Shown here: piece after piece, positions 11,879-22,849 of the stretch
Position numbering within the stretch: the stretch's first letter is position 1
Layout of the letters: every line of letters begins with the position of its first letter
Assembly (NCBI GenBank): GCA_036417435.1
Contig: CM070908.1
Coordinates: forward strand, 51,183,090 to 51,247,089
From: Inia geoffrensis
Lineage: Eukaryota > Chordata > Mammalia > Artiodactyla > Iniidae
Direction of reading: 5' to 3'
DNA: 64,000 bases
Made by a program: the position numbers and the translations under genes
The notes under the pieces: model-generated
Database searches by the model: none
What the model was told of the DNA's origin: nothing
The model's input: only the letters and a program-made list of their open reading frames with translations

Positions 11879-12472
11879 ACGGAATATGTTCCCAGGCTGG
11901 AAACAGCTTCAAACAGTGCTGCCTGGACTTTGAGGCTTGTCTCCATAGAGGCTGTGTGAAATGACTGAGGCACAGTACCACCTGATACAGTTGAAAAGGG
12001 AGCACTGTTTTTGCTGTATCCTGCCGTGTTCTGTCTCCCAGTGGTGCAGGTCAGCCCCTTAAGGCCTTAACCTCCTTCGTGTTTGGATTCATGCCTCATC
12101 CCCCTCAATACCTTGAAGGAGACTTAGAGTCTCTGCAGGTCCATTATGGGCAGTGCACAGGTGGGGACTCCTTGGACTGTGGAAACAGCACTGCCACCAA
12201 GCGTGCATTCAAGAAATGCCAGGTGGTGGCTCACCGTGACACTCTCAGGTCCTCTCCCCTGACCTCTAGGTGTCTAAGGCCCCACGAATGGCATGAGCTG
12301 TCACCAGGGGCACCCTTGCAAGTGACTGAGGTAGGCATAGCCAAGCAGATCTGGAGTGGTGCATAATGGTTGTGTACACATGGCAGCAGAGTTAGAGCTT
12401 GGCATGTTTCCTAGACGTGTTTGCAGTTTGACGAGGCCATGTGTCTAAACTATCATTATTGGAATGTAAAAT
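11879..12472. other. No recognised feature
   Basis: About 600 bases without a recognised element. A 95-codon frame at 12079-12366 shows no family resemblance. Confidence 0.45.
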
Positions 12473-12483
12473 GATATGAGTCA

Positions 12484-12811
12484 GGCTTCCCTGGTGGCGC
12501 AGTGGTTAAGAATCCGCCTGCCAAAGCAGTGGACATGGGTTCGAGCCCTGGTCTGGGAAGATCCCACATACCGCGGAGCAACTAAGCCCTTGTGCCAAAC
12601 TACTGAGTCTGCACTCTAGAGCCCACGAGCCGCAACTACTGAAGCCCGCGTGCCTAGAGCTCGTGCTCTGCAACAAGAGAAGCCACCGCAATGAGAAGCC
12701 TGCACACCGCAACGAAGAGTAGCCCCCTCTTGCCACAATTAGAGAAAGCCCACGCACAGCAACGAAGACCCAACACAGCCAAAAATAAATAAAATAAATT
12801 AAAAAAAAAAC
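12484..12811 (+). mobile_element. CHR-1-like SINE
   Basis: Long-form SINE with intact head, body and (aaat)n/A tail. The target duplication 'gatatgagtca' is exact at 12473-12483 and 12812-12822. Confidence 0.94.
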
Positions 12812-12829
12812 GATATGAGTCATTCTGGG

Positions 12830-13090
12830 TCTGGGACTTAAGACACTGGCCATGCCTCCTTTGTGATGTCTTTTAACAGCTGGAACCTGGTTGTGGCAGC
12901 CACCTAGCTTCCACCAAAGACAATGACATCCCTGTGGGATGCTGGAACTGTAACTCAGAAGAACCTTGGAAACTTGAATATGACATGGAGAGGGTCATCT
13001 GTCCCCCAGACCAGGACTGTTCACAGTGAGATGGGTAAGTAAGAAAGTTTGTTTAGGCCACCGTTTACACCTTTTTGTTGTAGCAGTTCA
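12830..13090 (+). mobile_element. Possible MaLR-like LTR 3' end
   Basis: The right end ('gtttgtttaggccaccgtt...gtagcagttcactgtaccc') resembles the end of an old ERVL/MaLR LTR, where a 'taagccac' motif precedes a 'gttac/gcagc' motif. The left boundary is unknown. Confidence 0.35.
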
Positions 13091-13540
13091 CTGTACCCTG
13101 ATTAATATAATAGCCTTTATCAAGAAAATAAAATTACCATTTATTCTTAATTTTCTGAGTTTTTAGCATGAGTTGTTTAATTTGATTAAATGTTTTTTCT
13201 ATATTATGATAATTTTGTGATTTTTCTCCTTTATATTTTTATTTTTTTATTTTTTTTTTGCGGTACGTGGGCCTCTCACTGTTGTGGCCTCTCCCATTGC
13301 AGAGCACAGGCTCCAGACCCACAGGCTCAGCGGCCATGGCTCACGGGCCCAGCCGCTCCGCGGCATGTGGGATCTTCCCGGACCGGGGCACGAACCCGTG
13401 TCCCCTGCATCGGCAGGCAGACTCTCAACCACTGCACCACCAGGGAAGCCCGATTTTTCTCCTTTAATCAATTAATAGGGTCGGTTGCATATAGAGATTT
13501 TCTAACGCTGAAGCATCCTTGCATTATGTACATATATGTC
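13091..13540 (-). mobile_element. L1 ORF2 fragment, antisense, split by SINE
   Basis: 'catgagttgtttaatttgat' and, past the SINE, 'gaagcatccttgcattatg' are the antisense of L1 ORF2. The two halves (13091-13233 and 13467-13540) rejoin when the SINE and one target copy are removed. Confidence 0.75.
13234..13451 (-). mobile_element. CHR-2-like SINE inside antisense L1
   Basis: The head is at the right end, the GC-rich CHR-2-type body in the middle and the T tail at the left. The exact 15-bp target duplication 'gatttttctccttta' is at 13219-13233 and 13452-13466. Confidence 0.95.
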
Positions 13541-14270
13541 TGTTTATGTGTGTGTATAATTCACACACACCCATATATATACATAGTTACTGGTAGATAT
13601 AGTTAACTAATATTTAATTTAGAATTTTTGCATCTGTAGCTGTGAGGTAGGCCTTAAATTAGTCAGGGTTTAATTGCATGTATGAAGTCACATAAGCAGG
13701 AAGGGTTTAAATTTAGGGAATGGGGTGCTTATAAAGCCATAAAAGGGATGGTGAAGCAGGCGCTAGGCTGGGTGTCCAGGAATGACTCTCAGAACAGACC
13801 ATGGGTGTTATTTCCACTGCCACAGCTGCAGAGGAAGAACTAAGAACTGCCACGGAGGAGCAGCTGCCAGAACCCACCTGGAGCTGTGACCTATAGGGCA
13901 GGAAGCTGCCGAACCATCACGACAGCCCCTTGACAACAAGGAGCTAGTGATTAGACACAAGAATGCAAACGCCAGAGCCTGATGCTTCCAAAACTGCCTC
14001 TCAACACTCACAGCTAGGGACTGGACTCCAAATGCTGCTCTAGTAGTGTCTCCATGACCACGCTAAGCAAAGTAACAGCAAGAGCAGTGGGAAGACAGCC
14101 TGTTCCACACTTGGCATGTCGACATTTTATTCAAGTGCAGCTAACTGTTGAAACTTCATCACACCAAGAACTCCAGCTGCAAAGGAGACTGAAAAGGGTT
14201 GCATTTCGTTTTCCGGGTTTTGCAGTATGGGTGGGCTCGCTGGAAGAACGCTGGGTTGGAGAGTGACTAT
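13541..14270. other. Unassigned, possibly an old repeat
   Basis: No confident family. The stretch from about 13,655 ('ttagtcagggtttaatt') reads like an old interspersed repeat, but I cannot name it. Open frames at 13808-14011 (minus) and 14054-14266 (plus) show no motifs. Confidence 0.3.
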
Positions 14271-14650
14271 CAATTGACCATTGCATTGGCCAGGATGGAT
14301 GAGATTATGCTGCAGTAACAAGCAAGCCCCAAACCGCAATGGCTTAAAATAGCACAGGTTTATAGTTCTTAGATATGCCACCTGCCTGTCACTGGTCAGC
14401 AGGGATGTAACTGCTCATCTTAGTCATCCAGAGACCCAGACTGATGGAGCCAGTGCCACCTCGCACATTGCTGGTTGCCATGACAAAGGTAAAGAGACAC
14501 CAGAGGGTCTCAGACCAGCCATTAAACTTACCAGCCTGGAAATAACCTATCATTTACGCTCATAAATCATTGGTCAGAACTTAAAGAGGCCCCACCCAGC
14601 CTCAAGCAGGTTAATATATTCAATTCTACTGTGCACCCAGAAATCTGGGG
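14271..14650. repeat. Unassigned old interspersed repeat
   Basis: The text 'attatgctgcagtaacaagc', 'caatggcttaaaatagcaca' and 'gagacccagactgatggagc' recalls a common mammalian repeat with MaLR- or DNA-transposon-like character. I cannot settle the family or strand. Confidence 0.45.
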
Positions 14651-14956
14651 GAGAACTGGGAATATTGGGTGAATGTCACTTACAAATTACCACACTTATA
14701 TCTGCCCAGACCTAGAAATGTCTTCTCTTCTACTTTCCTCATATGGATTTGGAATCAAGGTTATACTAGACTCAAAAGATGAGTCAAGCAGGTTTTCTTT
14801 TTCTATTCTTTGGAACAACTTACATAAAGTAAGGATGATATACTCCTTGAGAGATTGAGAGACATTTGTAAAATCATCTGGGCCTGTGTTTTTTTTGTGG
14901 CGTTTTTTCCTCTATTTCATTTTATTTGTTTGTTTGGGGGTTTTTTGTTTTGAATT

Positions 14957-15182
14957 TTATTTTTTTATACCACAGGTTCTTATTAGTTATCCATTTTATA
15001 CATATTAGTGTATATATGTCAATCCCAATCTCCCAATTCATCACAGGCCTGTAGTTTTTTTTTTTTAATTTTTGAATTTTATTTTATTTATTTTTTTATA
15101 CCACAGGTTCTTATTAGTTATCCATTTTATACATATTAGTGTATATATGTCAATCCCAGTCTCCCAATTCATCACAGGCCTG
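14957..15182 (-). mobile_element. Two tandem L1 3' tails
   Basis: The antisense of the L1 3' UTR ('gttcttattagttatccatt') occurs twice, 131 bp apart, with a single difference seen in about 85 bp. Both copies end early at the 'cctgtggtataaaaaaat' position rather than the usual L1 end, suggesting use of an internal polyadenylation point. Confidence 0.8.
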
Positions 15183-15194
15183 AGTTTGTTTGTT

Positions 15195-15480
15195 TAAAAT
15201 TAATTAATTTATTTATTTTTGGGTGTGTTGGGTCTTCGTTTCTGTGCGAGGGCTTTCTCTGGCTGTGGCGAGCAGGGGCCACTCTTTATCACAGTGTGCG
15301 GGCCTCTCACTGTCGCAGCCTCTCTTGTTGTGGAGCACAGGCTCCAGATGTGAAGGCTCAGTAGTTGTGGCTCACGGGCCTAGTTGCTCCGCGGCATGTG
15401 GGATCTGCCCAGACCAGGGCTCAAAACCATGTCCCCTGCATTAGCAGGCAGATTCTCAACCACTGCGCCACCAGGGAAGA
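15195..15480 (-). mobile_element. CHR-1-like SINE
   Basis: Long-form SINE, head at the right ('ccaccagggaag' reversed) and T-rich tail at the left. Its 5' side abuts the right copy of 'ctgggcctgtg' (15481-15491). It is part of the composite insertion described for 14889-15480. Confidence 0.9.
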
Positions 15481-16197
15481 CTGGGCCTGTGGTCTTTAAT
15501 GTGCATAGGAAGAGATCTTTGAGATACTTTTTCTCAAGATACTAGTAAGTCCGTTCAAGTTTCCTATTTCTTCTCCCATCAGTTTTTACTTTTGATATGT
15601 TTATGTATAAATTTTTAAATGTTACTTTACTGTGCTTAAATCTCTATTATATCTGATTTCCTGCTTTTTACTTGTAATTTGTTTGCACGTTTTCTCTCTT
15701 TTTCTCTTGCTCAGTCTTTCTAGAGGTTTGTCAAACTAATTATATTGACAAAACATTGGTTATATTGATATACATCATATTTTGTTTTGTTTTATTGTTA
15801 TTCACTATTTTACTGATTTTTGTCTTTATTTATTACTTCCTTTTGTTTTAGTTTTTCAAATTTACTCTGTTCTTTAAGTTGATTCTTGAGTTGAGTGGTT
15901 AGGTCATTTGGTTTCAGTCTTTATTGTTTTATGATAAATATTTAAAGCTAAAAATTCAAAGATATACATCTTGACATATAGTATCTGGAATTCATTTGGG
16001 AAGCATAAAATATTCCCTTTGGGCCAGATGAAATCTTTGTTTTATACGTGTACATCCTTTGTCTCTGATAATCCATTTCATAGAATTTGTCCTACAAATG
16101 TAATTGTACAAGTGGTTAAAGCTACTACATGTGAAAACTAATCATTATAGCTCATGTTCACGATGGTAGAAACATCCTAAATGCCCATCAATAAGGG

Positions 16198-16817
16198 AAT
16201 TGTATTCATTTCCTGTGGCTGCTTTACAAATTACCACAAACTTGGTGGCTTAAAATAACACAGGTTTCTTCTTCCACAGTTCTGTAAGCCAGAAGTCTGA
16301 AATCAATAGCACTGGTCCAAAATCAAGGTGGCAGCAGCGCTGCACCTCCTCTGGAGGTTCTAGAAGAGAATCTGTCCCTTTCCAAGGTTCTGGCAGCTGC
16401 TGGCATTCCTTGGCTTGTGGCCACAACACTCCAATTTCCACCTCTGTCTTTACATCACCTCCTCCTCTGTGTGTGTCAGATCTCTGCCTTTCTCTCTCTC
16501 TTTTTTTTTCTTTTCAGGCCACGCCACGTGGCATGTGGGATCTTAGTTCCCCGACCAGGGATTAAACCCGTGCCCCCTGCAGTGAAAGTGCAGAGTCTTA
16601 ACCACTGTACCACCAGGGAAGTCCCTGTCCACGCTTCTCTTAAAACAACACTTGTGATTCATGTAGGGCCCACCCAGATCATCCAGGATAATATCCCCAT
16701 CTCAAGATCCTTAATTTAATCACATCTGCAAAGACTTTTTTTCAAATAAGATAACATTTACAGTTCCACTTATTAGGAGATGGACATTTGAGGGAGGGGA
16801 CATTATTCAGACTATAA
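16198..16817 (-). mobile_element. MLT1-like LTR, reverse orientation
   Basis: The reverse orientation of a MaLR (MLT1-type) LTR: 'ttaccacaaacttggtggct', 'cattccttggcttgtggcc', 'ttaatttaatcacatctgc', 'gacattattcagactataa'. It is about 495 bp without the SINE at 16501-16625. A 5-bp target duplication is only approximate. Confidence 0.75.
16501..16625 (-). mobile_element. Short SINE inside the LTR
   Basis: Short head-plus-tail form: T-rich left end, 'gatcttagttccccgacc', and the head at the right. It interrupts the LTR between 'tctctctctc' and 'ctgtccacgcttctc'. Confidence 0.88.
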
Positions 16818-17479
16818 TAGGAAAAATTAAATAAATCGTGGTATATTCCTACAGTGAAATATTTTGCCATCATTAAGAAGAATGAAATGGAACTACATAT
16901 ATTAATATGAAACTATGTCAAGATGTACCGTTAAGGATTAAAAAGTACATTGCTGATCAATAACTATAGTATTATCCTACACTATAATTTATATATATTA
17001 GATATGTGCTTACATGTGCTTAAAATATACTTCTGAATACATGCATGAAAGTAGTAATAATCACCTCTGGAGAATGCAACTGGGGATAGATCAGGAAGAT
17101 GAGAAAATTTACTCGTCCTTTATACCTTTCTACATTGTTTAGATTTTTAAAACTCATGGACAGGATATTTTTGCCATCACTGTAAAGTGTTTTTGTTATA
17201 AAGTATTCGCCAGGCCATATGCTTAAAGTGCCCTGGCACTGCCATGCAGAAATTATTTGTTTTCCCCAGCAATCCATTTTTGCAATGAGAATCAGAACAA
17301 AGGAATCATTTTTCGGTGCCCTGTGAAGGTCTGTAGTTGCCCTCTTTTGCTGTCTGTTGTTGAATCTGCCGTGATACGTCATAATAGGAGTGGAGAAAGA
17401 AGCTGATGACTCAGGTTTCAGAGTGAGCAAACACATGAGCTACTCAATTCACCAGCACATAAACCTTCAACTCTACATC

Positions 17480-17620
17480 CACGTCAGGCTATGTCTCTTA
17501 CGAGCTGGAGAACCTTGAGCAAGTGACTTAACCTCTCAGACATCCTTATCTATAAAATGAGAAAATGTGCTTGGCGTGAGCTGAGTTGCTATCTGCCTAG
17601 GTATAAAGAAAGCATTGGTG
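17480..17620 (+). mobile_element. MIR SINE relic
   Basis: The core text 'accttgagcaagtgacttaa' and 'tctataaaatgagaaaatg' is typical of MIR. It is decayed, with approximate ends. Confidence 0.65.
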
Positions 17621-17719
17621 AAATTTAAAGTGGTGAATAGCAGGGAGGATATCACATATGAAATCAGATTTGAAATAGCCAGGTGCACTGCAATCAAATG
17701 ACCCCTGAACCACATGGGA

Positions 17720-17865
17720 ACTCTGGGTTCCAGTATGCGTGCCAGTGAGTCCCAGCTGTGTGACCCTCACACAAGCGCCTTCCCTATTCTGGCTCTAAGT
17801 TTCACCAACTGAAAACTGAAGGCACCAAACTATGATCTGTAAGGTCCCCTCTGGCGCTCACATTG
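17720..17865 (+). mobile_element. MIR SINE relic
   Basis: 'agctgtgtgaccctcacaca' followed by 'taaggtcccctctggcgctc' suggests a second MIR copy shortly after the first. Confidence 0.55.
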
Positions 17866-18292
17866 TATAATTTGGGGGACTTGGACACAAAATTCATGAC
17901 TGTGTTTGTCAATCAAAGTGTTTCTGAAAGTATTTACAGAAAACACTCTTATTACTTTGAGGATAAAAATTTGGATTCTTTAATGGACTGAACTGTCCCC
18001 CCCCGCAAATTCATATGTTGAAGTCTTAACCCCTGAAATGATTGTATTTGGTGATAGGGCTTATAAAGAGGTAATTAAAGTTAAATGAGGCCAAAAGGGT
18101 GGGGCCCTAATGCAATAGGATTGTTGTCATTATAAGAAGAGGAAGAGGGGTGACATTAGTAAGATGATGGAATACAAGTCCCAGGCCCTGTTCTCCCACA
18201 AAAATATCTTTCATGATTGAAAACTTTCAAAAAACTAATTATAGAAAGAATTTACCTCAACCTAATAAAGGTCATATATAAAAAGCCCACAG

Positions 18293-18460
18293 GAATTCCC
18301 TGGCAGTCTAGTGATTAAGACTCTGCGCTCCCAGTGCAGGGGGCACAGGTTCAATCCCTGGTCGGGGAACTAAGATCCCGCATGCCGCATGGCGTGGCCA
18401 AAAATAAATAAATAAAATAAAATGTGCTTCCCTCTAAAATAAAATAAAATAAATAGAAAT
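18293..18460 (+). mobile_element. Short SINE in nested L1
   Basis: Short head-plus-tail form with 'ttcaatccctggtcgggg' and a long (aaat)n tail. The exact target duplication 'aaaaagcccacag' is at 18280-18292 and 18461-18473. Confidence 0.95.
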
Positions 18461-19276
18461 AAAAAGCCCACAGCTAACATCATACTCAACAGTGAGAAAC
18501 TGAAAGCTTTTCCTCTAAGATCAGGAACAAGGCAAAGATGACCATTCTCATCACTTCTATTCAACACAGTAGTGGAAGTGCTAGTCAGAGCAATTAAGCA
18601 AGAAAAAGAAATAAAAGCCATCCAGATCAGAAAGGAAGAAGTAAAATGATCTCTGTTCACAAATGACACACTCTTATATGTAGAAAACCCTAAAGATTCC
18701 ACAAAAAAACTCTTAGAACTAATAAAGGAATTCAATAAAGTGGCAAAATACCAAATCAACACACAAAAATCACTTGCATTTTTATATACTAACACTGTAT
18801 CCAAAAGAAAAATTAAGAAAACACTCCCAATTTTAACGTTTAGGAATAAAGCTTAACGAAGGAGATGAAAGACTGGTATCCTGAAAACTACAAAACATTG
18901 ATGAAAGAAATTAAAGAAGACCCAAATAAATGGAAAGACATCCATGCTCCTGGCTTTTAAAACTTAGTATTGTTAAAATGTCCATATTATCCAAAGTGAT
19001 CTATAGATTCAATATTATCCCCCCAAAATCCCAATGACATTTTTAATGGAAATACAAAACATAATCCTAAAATTCATATGGAGCCACAAAAGATCCCAAA
19101 TAGCCAAAGCAATCTCAAGGAAGAAGAACAAAGCTAGAGGCATCACATTTTCTGATTTCAAAATATAATACAAATCTACAGAAGTTAAAAGTATGGTACT
19201 GACATAAAAGCAAGCATATAGACCAAAGGAAGAGAAGAGAAAACCCAGAAATAAACCCAATCTTATATGGTGAACT

Positions 19277-19741
19277 TGAGACAGGCTGAGACCTGGGACC
19301 CTTTGCTGCAGCGCTTGCACCTGGACAAACATCTCCTCAAGCAACAGAAGACAAAGTATAAGGGACTAAAAATAACTGCAGGCATGCGCCTTTTGGGGCA
19401 AATTATGAACAAGATACAAAAAGGCCAGAATCCAATTGCCACTTCTGAGGTGCCGGGAGCAAAAGCAGGGTACTGCGCCTGCACCCTGCACACACCACCA
19501 CCAAGGGGGTGGGCAGACCACCTGAGCCCCCTCTCCTGCCGGACCTACCAATCCACCCCCACGCTCACCCCATATAAGGGACCAGCTCGCCCCACCTCAG
19601 GGAGCAAGCAAGGACACATGTTACTTGTTTTTGCTCCCCCCTGCTACAGCATGAGTCCCAGTAAAGCCTTGCCTGAATTCCTCTTCTGGTCTCTTATCAA
19701 TTTCTATTGATTAAAGAGTCCAAGAACCCAGGTCGGTAACA
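19277..19741 (+). mobile_element. Solo ERV LTR, class I-like
   Basis: It interrupts L1 ORF2. It starts with TG ('tgagacaggctgagacctgg') and ends with CA ('ccaggtcggtaaca'). A TATA-like 'catataagg' is at 19571-19579 and an AGTAAA signal at 19660-19665, about 80 bases before the end, in the order expected of U3-R-U5. No retroviral gene accompanies it, so it is a solo LTR. I found no exact 4-6-bp target duplication, so the left edge could be a few bases earlier. Confidence 0.7.
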
Positions 19742-20729
19742 TGCTGATCTTGAACAAGGGCACCAAATACACAATGGGGAAAGAATAGTCTCTTCAACAA
19801 ATGGTGTTGAGAAAGCTGAATATCCACAGGCAAAAGAATGAAATTGCACACTTGTATGACACCATACACAAAAATCAACTCAAAATGGATTAAAGACTTA
19901 CATGTAAGATCAGAAACTGTAAAACGCCTAAAAGAAAACAGGGAGAGAGCTTCTTGACATCAGTCTTGGCAATGATTTTTTTGGATTTGACACCAAAAGC
20001 ACAGGCCACAAAAGCAAAAATAGACAAGTGGGACTACACCAAACTGCAAAGCTTCTGCACAGCAAAGGAAACCAATAACGAAATGAAAAGGCAACCTGTG
20101 AAATGGGAGAAAATTTTTGCAAACCATATATCTGATAAGGCATTAGTATCCGAAATATATAAGGAACTTGTAAAACTCATTAACAAAAACACAAGTAACC
20201 CAATTACAAAATGGGCAAAGGACTTGAATAGACATTGCTCCACAGAAGACATATAATGGCCAGCTGGTATGTGAAAAGGTGCGCAACATCCTGAAGCCCC
20301 AGGGAAGTGCAAATCAAAACCATAATGAGATATCATCTCACATGTTTTAGGATGGCCATTATCAGCAAGACCAAAAAGAACAAGTGTTGGCCAGGATGTA
20401 GAGGAATGGGAATCCTTGTACACTGTTGGTGAGAATGCAAATTCATGCAGCCATTATAGAAAATAGTATGGAGATTCCTCAAAACATTAAAAATAGAACT
20501 ATCATAAGGCCCAGGAATCCTACTTCTGGGTATGTATCCAAAATAATTGAAATCTGGATTTCAAAGAGATATCTGCGCTCCCACGTTCATTGCATTATTA
20601 TTCACAATAGCTAAGATATGGAAACAATCTAAATGTCTACTGACACATGAATTGATAAACAAAATGTGGTGTACACACAGAGAGAGAGAGAAGATGGAGT
20701 AATATTCAGCTTTTAAAAAAGAAGATCCT

Positions 20730-21044
20730 ACAACTCAATCAAACTTACTAATTCTATACAGTTAAATATACCTTTTGCTAATCTTTTCCTCTCTCCAAAT
20801 ATATACCTGTTGCACACAAACATACATGTGAAAAGCATCCCACATTTGTAAAGATTTATCAATACTATAGCACTTGGATGTATACTATGTATACTATGAA
20901 GCTATATTATGTGATTTAACAGTATTTCATCATAAGTCTATAGCATAGTTGGTTTGGTCTAAGTAAAAACTTAAAATGAGATGTTTTATGTTGTCAATTT
21001 CTGTCATTACAAACAATACTTCAATAAACATTCTATACATTATA
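20730..21044. mobile_element. 315-bp insert of uncertain origin in L1
   Basis: L1 text stops at 'gaagatcct' (20729) and resumes at 21045. The insert ends with AATAAA (21023-21028) and then an A run. An imperfect repeat, 'aaaaaagaagatcct' against 'aaaaaagagaggagatcct', brackets it. Parts of its end ('acaatacttcaataaacatt') resemble an old antisense L1 3' region, so it could be an old repeat or a retrocopied transcript end. Confidence 0.45.
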
Positions 21045-21687
21045 AAAAAGAGAGGAGATCCTGTCATATGCAACAACATAGGGGAACTTATAGGATATTA
21101 CGTTAAGTGAAATAGGCCAGCCACAAAACGACAAATGTTGCATGATTCCACTTATATGAGGAATATAAACTAGTCAAACTCATATAAGCAGAGAGTAGAA
21201 TGGTGGTTGCCAGGGGCTGCGGGAAGGAGGAAATGGGGAGATGTTGCTCCATGGGTCAAAATTTCTGTTAGCACAGGATGAATAGGTTCTGGAGCTCTGA
21301 ATACAACATAGTTAAGAATACTGTGTTCTGCGCTTAAAAACTGGTTAAGAGACTAGATCTCAAGTGAAGTGTTCTCACCACAAAACAAACAAAACATGAA
21401 GAGGAAGAGACACCAAGGATGCGTGTGCACAGAAGGCAGCTGTCTGCAAGCCAAGGAGAGAGGCCTTAGGAGGAAGCAAACCTTCCAGCACCTTGATCTT
21501 GGACTTCCAGCCTCCAGAACTGTGAGAAATAGATTTCTACTGTTTAAGCCACCCGGGGGGTAGCATTTTGTTATGGCAACCCTAGCAAACTAATACGGGG
21601 TTTAAAAGCCAATTGTGGTAGGAGCTACATTTAGGAATAATCAAGAGATTTCGTGGAATGGTTAAGCATTAAAAGAACTTTTCCTGA

Positions 21688-21852
21688 GCTGGCAAGCCAC
21701 AACTAAGGAGCCCATGAGCCACAACTAAGGAGCCAGCAAGCCTCAACCAAGGAGCCCACAGGCCGCCACTAAGGAGCCCTCCTGCCACAACTAAGACCTG
21801 GCACAACCAAATAAATAAAATAAATAAATTAATAAATATTTTAAAAAGAAAA
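21688..21852 (+). mobile_element. Headless SINE with five 22-bp units
   Basis: There is no tRNA-like head. The insert consists of about five units of the type 'gagcccatgagccacaactaag', then 'acctggcacaacc' and an (aaat)n tail. The 17-bp target duplication with one difference (aaaaga-a/g-cttttcctga) is at 21671-21687 and 21853-21869. It is a 5'-truncated or specialised SINE copy. Confidence 0.85.
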
Positions 21853-22024
21853 AAAAGAGCTTTTCCTGACTTTATAAAAGCCATGTACAGATGCTATCTC
21901 TAACAGTTTTTGGTGGTTAGAATAGGTTATCAAAATCTAGTGCAGTTTTTCAAAGTCTCAGGTTTTAATTCTCCTACCAGTTCAGCTGGGGAGACAGACT
22001 TAAAATAGCACAGCAGAATAATAG

Positions 22025-22170
22025 TACAGAGCTTGGAGAAACCTGGACCCGAATGAAACTGCTTATTAGCAGGATGACCCTGGGTCAGTTACTTCATCTG
22101 TCTGCATCTGAGTATTCTGATACCTACCTCATCGGGTTATTGGGGGACTTAAATTAAGGAAAAGACTGTA
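22025..22170 (+). mobile_element. MIR SINE relic
   Basis: 'gaccctgggtcagttacttc' and 'acctacctcatcgggttatt' match the MIR core and 3' part. Confidence 0.65.
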
Positions 22171-22394
22171 AAGACCCGGCAGCCCCATGGCTCGTGCTTT
22201 GTGGCTGTTAACACTTTTTTGACAATGAAAAGTCATTACTGCTGCTCTCCTTGCAAACCTCATCCTTTTGCAAAGAAAATACTATTTTCTAATAAAATAT
22301 TTCCTAGACTAAATTCTTTACTTCAGTGGATTGCCCATTAGGAGGCCTGAGTTATTGAGCTCTGACTTAGGTGCCAAGTACATTGAATTTTTTT

Positions 22395-22560
22395 ATACAT
22401 TATTTCATTCAAGCTTCTAGATACCCTAAAAGACAAGTATTATTATTATTCCCATTTGACAGATGAGGAAACTAACACTCAGAGAAGGTAAATAGCTTTC
22501 CAAAGGTCCTACAACTAGAAACACCAGGTGTTTGACTCCAAAGATCACTTTCTTAGCTAC
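22395..22560. repeat. Ancient mammalian repeat
   Basis: 'cccatttgacagatgaggaa' and 'actcagagaaggtaaatagc' are the same old element seen near 7,140 and 45,740. The family is not settled. Confidence 0.45.
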
Positions 22561-22609
22561 TATGCTATACTGGTCTCAAAATATAATTACTTTTTATAGA
22601 ACTACACAT

Positions 22610-22800
22610 TTTCCCTATGCTAAGTGTTTTATATTTTTAATTTTCACAACAACTTTATAAGGTCAGTACAAGATTCTATCAGTTTTACAGAGGAGGAAAC
22701 ATGCTTAAATAATTTACCTAATGTGATTTAGGAAGTGGCAAGGCTGAGATTCAAATCAGGTCTGTTTGGGTCCAAGGTCCTGGCTCTTTGTGCCCTGCCT
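22610..22800. repeat. Ancient mammalian repeat
   Basis: A second copy of the same kind: 'ttacagaggaggaaacatgc' then 'gagattcaaatcaggtctg'. Confidence 0.45.
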
Positions 22801-22849
22801 TAATACCTCCACACTGTGTTTAGACTGCACAGAGCACTGCAAAGTGCAC

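Larger units (their letters stand above)
14690..15960 (-). mobile_element. Antisense L1 ORF2, split by a composite insertion
   Basis: Antisense L1 ORF2 occurs at 14690-14888 ('gcaggttttctttttctatt', 'aaatcatctgggcctgtg') and resumes at 15481-15960. The halves join directly once 14889-15480 is removed. 'ctgggcctgtg' at 14878-14888 and 15481-15491 frames the insertion. Confidence 0.75.
16030..17190 (+). mobile_element. Old L1 3' end split by an LTR
   Basis: 'aaatgcccatcaataaggga' at about 16177-16197 and 'atcgtggtatattcctacag' after 16818 are consecutive pieces of an old (L1ME-type) L1 3' region. They are interrupted by the LTR at 16198-16817. Confidence 0.6.
18148..21397 (+). mobile_element. 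5'-truncated L1 with three insertions
   Basis: The 12-bp target duplication 'gaagaggaagag' lies at 18136-18147 and 21398-21409. The content is L1 ORF2 from the reverse-transcriptase region to the C terminus, then a 3' UTR ending in 'cttaccaca'-like text and a CAAA tail. Reading frames are broken throughout. It carries a SINE (18293-18460), an ERV LTR (19277-19741) and a 315-bp insert (20730-21044). Confidence 0.88.
17979..21597 (+). mobile_element. MLT1-like LTR split by a nested L1
   Basis: The 5' half (17979-18147: 'aatggactgaactgtc', 'attcatatgttgaagtctta') and 3' half (21410-21597: 'ctccagaactgtgagaaa', 'ttaagccaccc', 'cctagcaaactaatac') make one LTR of about 360 bp. The 3.25 kb between them is an L1 insertion flanked by 'gaagaggaagag'. 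Confidence 0.85.

Noticed and set aside
11061..13606. Several 60-177-codon frames with similar proteins (for example 'ACGIFPDRGTNPCPLHRQADSQPL')
   Set aside because: These are translations of CHR SINEs, repeated wherever a SINE lies. They are not a gene family.
19267..19710. 147-codon open frame
   Set aside because: It lies almost wholly inside a solo LTR; no retroviral protein motif is visible.
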